In this document: piece after piece, positions 7,729-11,019 of the stretch | Numbering within the stretch: the stretch's first letter is position 1 | Layout: each line of letters starts with the position of its first letter | NCBI GenBank assembly: GCA_023458855.1 | Contig: JAEWWQ010000207.1 | Location: forward strand, 1 to 11,019 | Reading direction: 5' to 3' | From: Bacillota bacterium | GTDB lineage: Bacteria; Bacillota; Clostridia; Lachnospirales; Lachnospiraceae | Length of the DNA stretch: 11,019 nt | Notes under the pieces: model-generated | The model's input: the letters and a program-made list of their open reading frames with translations, nothing else | What the model was told of the DNA's origin: nothing | Database searches by the model: none | Made by a program: the position numbers and the translations under genes

Positions 7729-8709
7729 ATGGATAAAGTACTGGTAACAGGAGCGGATGGATTTATTGGGAGTCATCTGACGGAGGAACTGGTCAGAAGA
7801 GGATATGAGGTAAGGGCTTTTGTGCTATACAATTCTTTTAATACATGGGGATGGCTGGATACTCTTCCAAAAGAGACAATGAAAAAAATCGAGATCTTTC
7901 AGGGAGATGTAAGGGACCCGAACGGTGTAAAGGAAGCGATGCGGGGAGTAGATGCAGTATTCCATCTGGCAGCATTGATTGCGATTCCCTTCAGCTACCA
8001 TTCGCCGGATACCTATGTAGATACGAATATTAAGGGCACATTGAATGTTCTGCAGGCAGCAAGAGATCTTGGTACCTCACGCATACTGGTGACTTCGACC
8101 TCAGAAGTCTATGGAACGGCACAGTACGTTCCGATAGACGAACAGCATCCGTATCAGGGACAATCTCCTTATTCAGCGACCAAGATCGGGGCGGACAGGC
8201 TTGCAGAATCTTTTTACCGTTCTTTTAATCTGCCGGTGACAATTGTAAGACCGTTCAATACCTATGGACCCAGACAGTCTGCAAGAGCCGTGATTCCTAC
8301 GATCATTACACAGCTGCTGGCAGGAAAAGAAGAGATAAAATTAGGTTCCCTGTCACCGACAAGAGATTTTAACTATGTGAAGGACACCGCAAACGGATTT
8401 ATCGAGATGTATCTGTCCGACCAGACGATCGGTCAGGAAATCAATATTGCGACACAAAGAGAGATATCAATCGGACAGCTGGCAGAGGAACTGATAAAAC
8501 AGATCAATCCAAAAGCCAGAATCATCTGTGATGAACAGCGTCTCCGCCCGGAGAAAAGCGAAGTGAACCGACTGCTTGGCTCTAATAAGAAGATACTGGA
8601 GCTCACCAACTGGACACCGGGCTATACCTTTGAACAGGGCATCGCAGAAACCATAGAATTCTTAAGACACAATATGGATAAATATAAGGTTGATCTGTAT
8701 AACTTATAG
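7729..8709 (+). CDS. legB: NAD-dependent sugar 4,6-dehydratase, LegB type
   Basis: A 326-residue short-chain dehydrogenase/reductase of the extended type. Known LegB acts on GDP-GlcNAc, giving the 4-keto-6-deoxy sugar, the first committed step towards legionaminic acid in Campylobacter. The NAD motif is G8-A-D-G11-F-I-G14. The block YNSFNTWGWLDTLPK (34-48) after the second strand and SARAVIPTIITQ (184-195) are, from memory, characteristic of LegB rather than of dTDP-glucose dehydratases. The active site shows T124-S125-E126 and Y148-S-A-T-K152; the T-S-E triad is that of GDP-mannose 4,6-dehydratases, while dTDP-glucose dehydratases have T-D-E, which fits a GDP-linked substrate. Start: GGAGA at 7718-7722, six bases before the ATG. 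The ptmE-like gene follows immediately, reinforcing the assignment. Another GDP- or UDP-HexNAc substrate cannot be excluded. Confidence 0.88.
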   Translation: MDKVLVTGADGFIGSHLTEELVRRGYEVRAFVLYNSFNTWGWLDTLPKETMKKIEIFQGDVRDPNGVKEAMRGVDAVFHLAALIAIPFSYHSPDTYVDTNIKGTLNVLQAARDLGTSRILVTSTSEVYGTAQYVPIDEQHPYQGQSPYSATKIGADRLAESFYRSFNLPVTIVRPFNTYGPRQSARAVIPTIITQLLAGKEEIKLGSLSPTRDFNYVKDTANGFIEMYLSDQTIGQEINIATQREISIGQLAEELIKQINPKARIICDEQRLRPEKSEVNRLLGSNKKILELTNWTPGYTFEQGIAETIEFLRHNMDKYKVDLYNL

Positions 8710-8713
8710 AGGA
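8708..8713 (+). promoter_or_regulatory. Ribosome binding site fixing the ptmE start
   Basis: AGAGGA overlaps the legB stop codon and lies 8 nt before the ATG at 8722. The earlier in-frame ATG at 8713 overlaps this site, so starting there would add only three residues without a ribosome binding site; the later ATG is preferred. Confidence 0.6.
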
Positions 8714-8721
8714 TGAGAAAT

Positions 8722-9762
8722 ATGATATTGGATGACTATATCGTGACAGAGGATATGCCGCTGATAGAGGTAATGAATAAGATAAATACCAATGCAAGGG
8801 GAAATGCATTTGTATGTGAGGACGGCAGGCTGTTGGCAGTTGTTACTGATGGTGATATCAGAAGAAGTATTATGAAGCATGTGGATATGATGGCACCGAT
8901 CAGCGCAATCGCTAATTACAAGCCGTTGTTCCTGTATACGCAGGATAGTGAGAAAGCAATGGAGATAATGCGGCAGGAAGTAATAACGGCATTGCCGATC
9001 GTCGATGAAGAGAAGAAAATAGTAGATATAAAATTTTTATTTACAAAGCCACCGGTTAGCCACCAGGTAATTGACATACCGGTCGTAGTCATGGCCGGAG
9101 GAAAAGGCACAAGACTGAAGCCATATACGGATATTCTGCCGAAGCCACTGATACCGATCGGCGATAAAACAATTACAGAGCATATCCTGGAGCATTTTGA
9201 AAATTATGGCTGCCATCGTTTTTACATGATTGTGAATTATAAGAAAAATTTTATCAAATCCTATTTTGCTGACAGTGAAAGAAAAAGAAATCTATCTTTT
9301 GTGGAAGAAGAAAAATATCTGGGAACCGGAGGCGGTCTCCAGTTATTGCAGGGAGAGGTCACGGAGACCTTCTTTCTGACAAATTGTGATATTCTGATAG
9401 ACGCAGACTATGAGGAGATATTAAAGGTACATCGGGAAAAGAAAAATCTCATTACCATCGTATGCGCCGTCAAAAATGTAGTCATACCTTATGGCACTGT
9501 AGAGATAGATGAAAGAGGATATATTCAACAGTTCAAAGAGAAGCCAAGTTTTCAAATTAAGACCAATACAGGGCTGTATGTGATAGAACCTGCTATTTTT
9601 GAAAAAATAGAAAAAGATACATTTTTACCGATTACAGACATCATCCAGAAATGCATGGAGGAGGGTGAAAATGTTGGGACCTATCTGATCAGCGAAGAAA
9701 ATTGGATGGATATGGGCCAGTTAGAAGAAATGGAAAAAATGAGGCGGAAGATTGGAATATAA
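8722..9762 (+). CDS. ptmE: CBS-domain sugar-1-phosphate nucleotidyltransferase, PtmE type
   Basis: A 346-residue cytoplasmic enzyme. In Campylobacter PtmE transfers GMP to glucosamine-1-phosphate, supplying the GDP-linked substrate stream used by LegB. Residues 1 to about 108 form a CBS-domain pair (the first ends in VTDGDIRR at 41-48, the second in ALPIVDEE at 90-97), which may bind an adenine nucleotide and regulate activity. Residues 119-346 are a GT-A nucleotidyltransferase: GGKGTRLKPYT (126-136), the LPKPLIPIG anchor after it, a GTGGGL loop, NCDILID with the metal/nucleotide Asp, and a C-terminal WMDMGQ segment. This order of domains is the PtmE architecture. The gene starts 12 nt after legB and is surely co-translated. 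Specificity for GTP over other nucleotides is inferred from the family and the neighbour, not from residues I can identify. Confidence 0.88.
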   Translation: MILDDYIVTEDMPLIEVMNKINTNARGNAFVCEDGRLLAVVTDGDIRRSIMKHVDMMAPISAIANYKPLFLYTQDSEKAMEIMRQEVITALPIVDEEKKIVDIKFLFTKPPVSHQVIDIPVVVMAGGKGTRLKPYTDILPKPLIPIGDKTITEHILEHFENYGCHRFYMIVNYKKNFIKSYFADSERKRNLSFVEEEKYLGTGGGLQLLQGEVTETFFLTNCDILIDADYEEILKVHREKKNLITIVCAVKNVVIPYGTVEIDERGYIQQFKEKPSFQIKTNTGLYVIEPAIFEKIEKDTFLPITDIIQKCMEEGENVGTYLISEENWMDMGQLEEMEKMRRKIGI

Positions 9763-9803
9763 TCAGTCTGACATTAAAAAAATGTGGGTTGGGAGATACA
9801 GGC

Positions 9804-11019
9804 ATGAAAAAACAGAGAGAAAAAACAGAAAAAAGTAAAGGGAATGCGGCGAAAATCGTAGAGGAAGTAATGAGAAAGAAACTCATACAATTAAAAGATA
9901 CTTCTCCGATGATCGCAGTTGCCTACAGTTATCTGGCATTACCGATTCTTATCTTTGTGATTGGGTGGTGCAGACCAGTGATATCGATACCTGCCAGTCT
10001 GATTATTGTGATATCTTTATTCGTTGCGATTGTGGATACGCCGTGTGACTGGAGACTTCCTGTAAATAGAGACAATATCATGAAGCTTATATTGATAGCG
10101 GCATTGATCTTTCTGTGGGTCGTGTTAGCAGGAATCGGAAAAGGAGTCTATCAGAATGAGGATCAGCCCGTCCGTAACGGAATCTATGAGATGCTGGTGC
10201 ATAATTCCTGGCCTGTTACCCAGGAAATCGAGATAGAGGATTATTCAGTCAGCAGAACTTTGGTATATTATATCGGTTTCTGGCTGCCAGGTGCAATTGC
10301 CGGAAAGCTATTTGGCATAGAGGCTGGTTATACATTCCAGATCATATGGGCAGTAATCGGCATATTCACGATGTATTACTTATTATGTGCATGGAGAAAA
10401 AAAATCGTTATCTGGCCGCTGCTGATCGTTGTCTTTTTCAGCGGTCTGGATGCAGTTCCGATGGGGCTGATCGCGAATGAAGATAATCTCAACTTTATCC
10501 TGGGAATGGAGCATATGGAACGATGGCCTGGTATCTATCAATATTCCAGTATGTCAACCCAGCTGTTCTGGGTATTTAACCAGGCAATTCCCTGCTGGCT
10601 GGCAGTCATGCTGCTTTGGACTCAGAAAAACAGAAAAAGTCTGGTGTTTATCCTGAGCACAGTCATGCTGACCTCCACGCTGCCGTTCATCGGTCTGATG
10701 CCGATTGTCCTCTATTATATCTTTACGAAGAAGACAAGGTCAGGCGTGCGAGAGTTTGTGAAAGACGTGTTTACCGTGCAGAATGTCATAGGAGGCGGCT
10801 GCATCGGATTGTTGAGTTTTTTCTATCTGAAACTGAATGGTTCCGGCAGTATCAATACACTTGCATCCACACAGAGCGCTGCGGCAGTATTACAGTCGAA
10901 AGCGGCGGATCTCTATGTAGCCAGTATAGGCACCACTCCGGATGCACTGGCGATCGGCGCCAGTGTGAGACCGATGTGGGGAACATTTATACTTCTCTAT
11001 GCCCTGTTCATCACCTTTG
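9804..11019 (+). CDS. Polytopic membrane protein of unknown function (3' truncated)
   Basis: An open frame of 405 codons running off the right edge without a stop. The ATG is preceded by GGGAG (9791-9795) with 8-nt spacing. The first 33 residues are very basic and lysine-rich, followed by hydrophobic segments at about 35-55, 57-77, 92-112, 151-170, 175-195, 200-215, 253-271, 279-305 and 328-341, with another starting at the edge. Between segments 3 and 4 lies an extracytoplasmic-type loop with QNEDQPVRNGIYEML and NSWPV (117-138), resembling the acidic first loop of GT-C glycosyltransferases; a second polar stretch at 222-250 contains NEDN and MERWPG. I do not recognise a named family. A GT-C glycosyltransferase or a glycan polymerase/ligase are possibilities inferred from topology and position 41 nt behind ptmE; the intervening short gap has no convincing terminator. 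Confidence 0.75.
   Translation, partial: MKKQREKTEKSKGNAAKIVEEVMRKKLIQLKDTSPMIAVAYSYLALPILIFVIGWCRPVISIPASLIIVISLFVAIVDTPCDWRLPVNRDNIMKLILIAALIFLWVVLAGIGKGVYQNEDQPVRNGIYEMLVHNSWPVTQEIEIEDYSVSRTLVYYIGFWLPGAIAGKLFGIEAGYTFQIIWAVIGIFTMYYLLCAWRKKIVIWPLLIVVFFSGLDAVPMGLIANEDNLNFILGMEHMERWPGIYQYSSMSTQLFWVFNQAIPCWLAVMLLWTQKNRKSLVFILSTVMLTSTLPFIGLMPIVLYYIFTKKTRSGVREFVKDVFTVQNVIGGGCIGLLSFFYLKLNGSGSINTLASTQSAAAVLQSKAADLYVASIGTTPDALAIGASVRPMWGTFILLYALFITF

Noticed and set aside
9771..9785. ACATT-AAAAA-AATGT hairpin after ptmE as a terminator
   Set aside because: Five weak AT-rich pairs with no T tract after them; the following gene is close, has its own ribosome binding site and is probably in the same operon.

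Overview
The window is a stretch of a surface-glycan biosynthesis locus, most likely from a low-to-mid-GC Clostridia, probably Lachnospiraceae. This is inferred from the strong AGGAG-type ribosome binding sites, the abundant AGA/AGG and ATA codons, the moderate GC content (judged by eye, not counted) and the presence of a DUF6020-type membrane protein. There are ten protein-coding genes, two of them cut by the window edges, and almost no non-coding DNA. No rRNA, tRNA, CRISPR array, transposase or phage gene is visible.

Left block (1-5428, plus strand): a 5'-truncated GT2 glycosyltransferase of the rhamnosyltransferase type; a large DUF6020-like membrane protein starting on an ATGA overlap; a FAD-dependent oxidoreductase related to UDP-galactopyranose mutase; and a GT39/ArnT-like membrane glycosyltransferase that overlaps the oxidoreductase gene by 38 nt. 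The spacing indicates one operon whose promoter lies upstream of the window.

Middle (5425-6719): a GT4-like cytoplasmic glycosyltransferase lies on the minus strand. Its stop codon overlaps that of the GT39 gene, so the two genes converge with no spacer. Its start faces a 161-bp divergent control region that carries a good extended -10 promoter for the GT4 gene and a weaker candidate promoter plus an AT-rich palindrome for the rightward genes.

Right block (6720-11019, plus strand): a membrane acyltransferase (acyltransferase-3 family); a LegB-type NAD-dependent sugar 4,6-dehydratase; a PtmE-type CBS-domain nucleotidyltransferase; and a long membrane protein that runs off the right edge, has no stop codon in the window and is not recognised. 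LegB and PtmE are the first two activities of the GDP-linked route to legionaminic acid in Campylobacter, so the right block probably makes a GDP-4-keto-6-deoxy-GlcNAc-type precursor. None of the later Leg enzymes (LegC, LegH, LegG, LegI, LegF) is in the window.

Taken together: cytoplasmic sugar-nucleotide enzymes (LegB, PtmE, perhaps the mutase-like flavoprotein) would feed cytoplasmic transferases (GT2, GT4), while polytopic membrane proteins (DUF6020-like, GT39-like, perhaps the last gene) and the acyltransferase would decorate a lipid-linked or exported glycan at the membrane. The gene families are known; the unusual parts are the combination of three large polytopic proteins with a mutase-like flavoprotein, the uncoupled LegB/PtmE pair and the single inverted gene.
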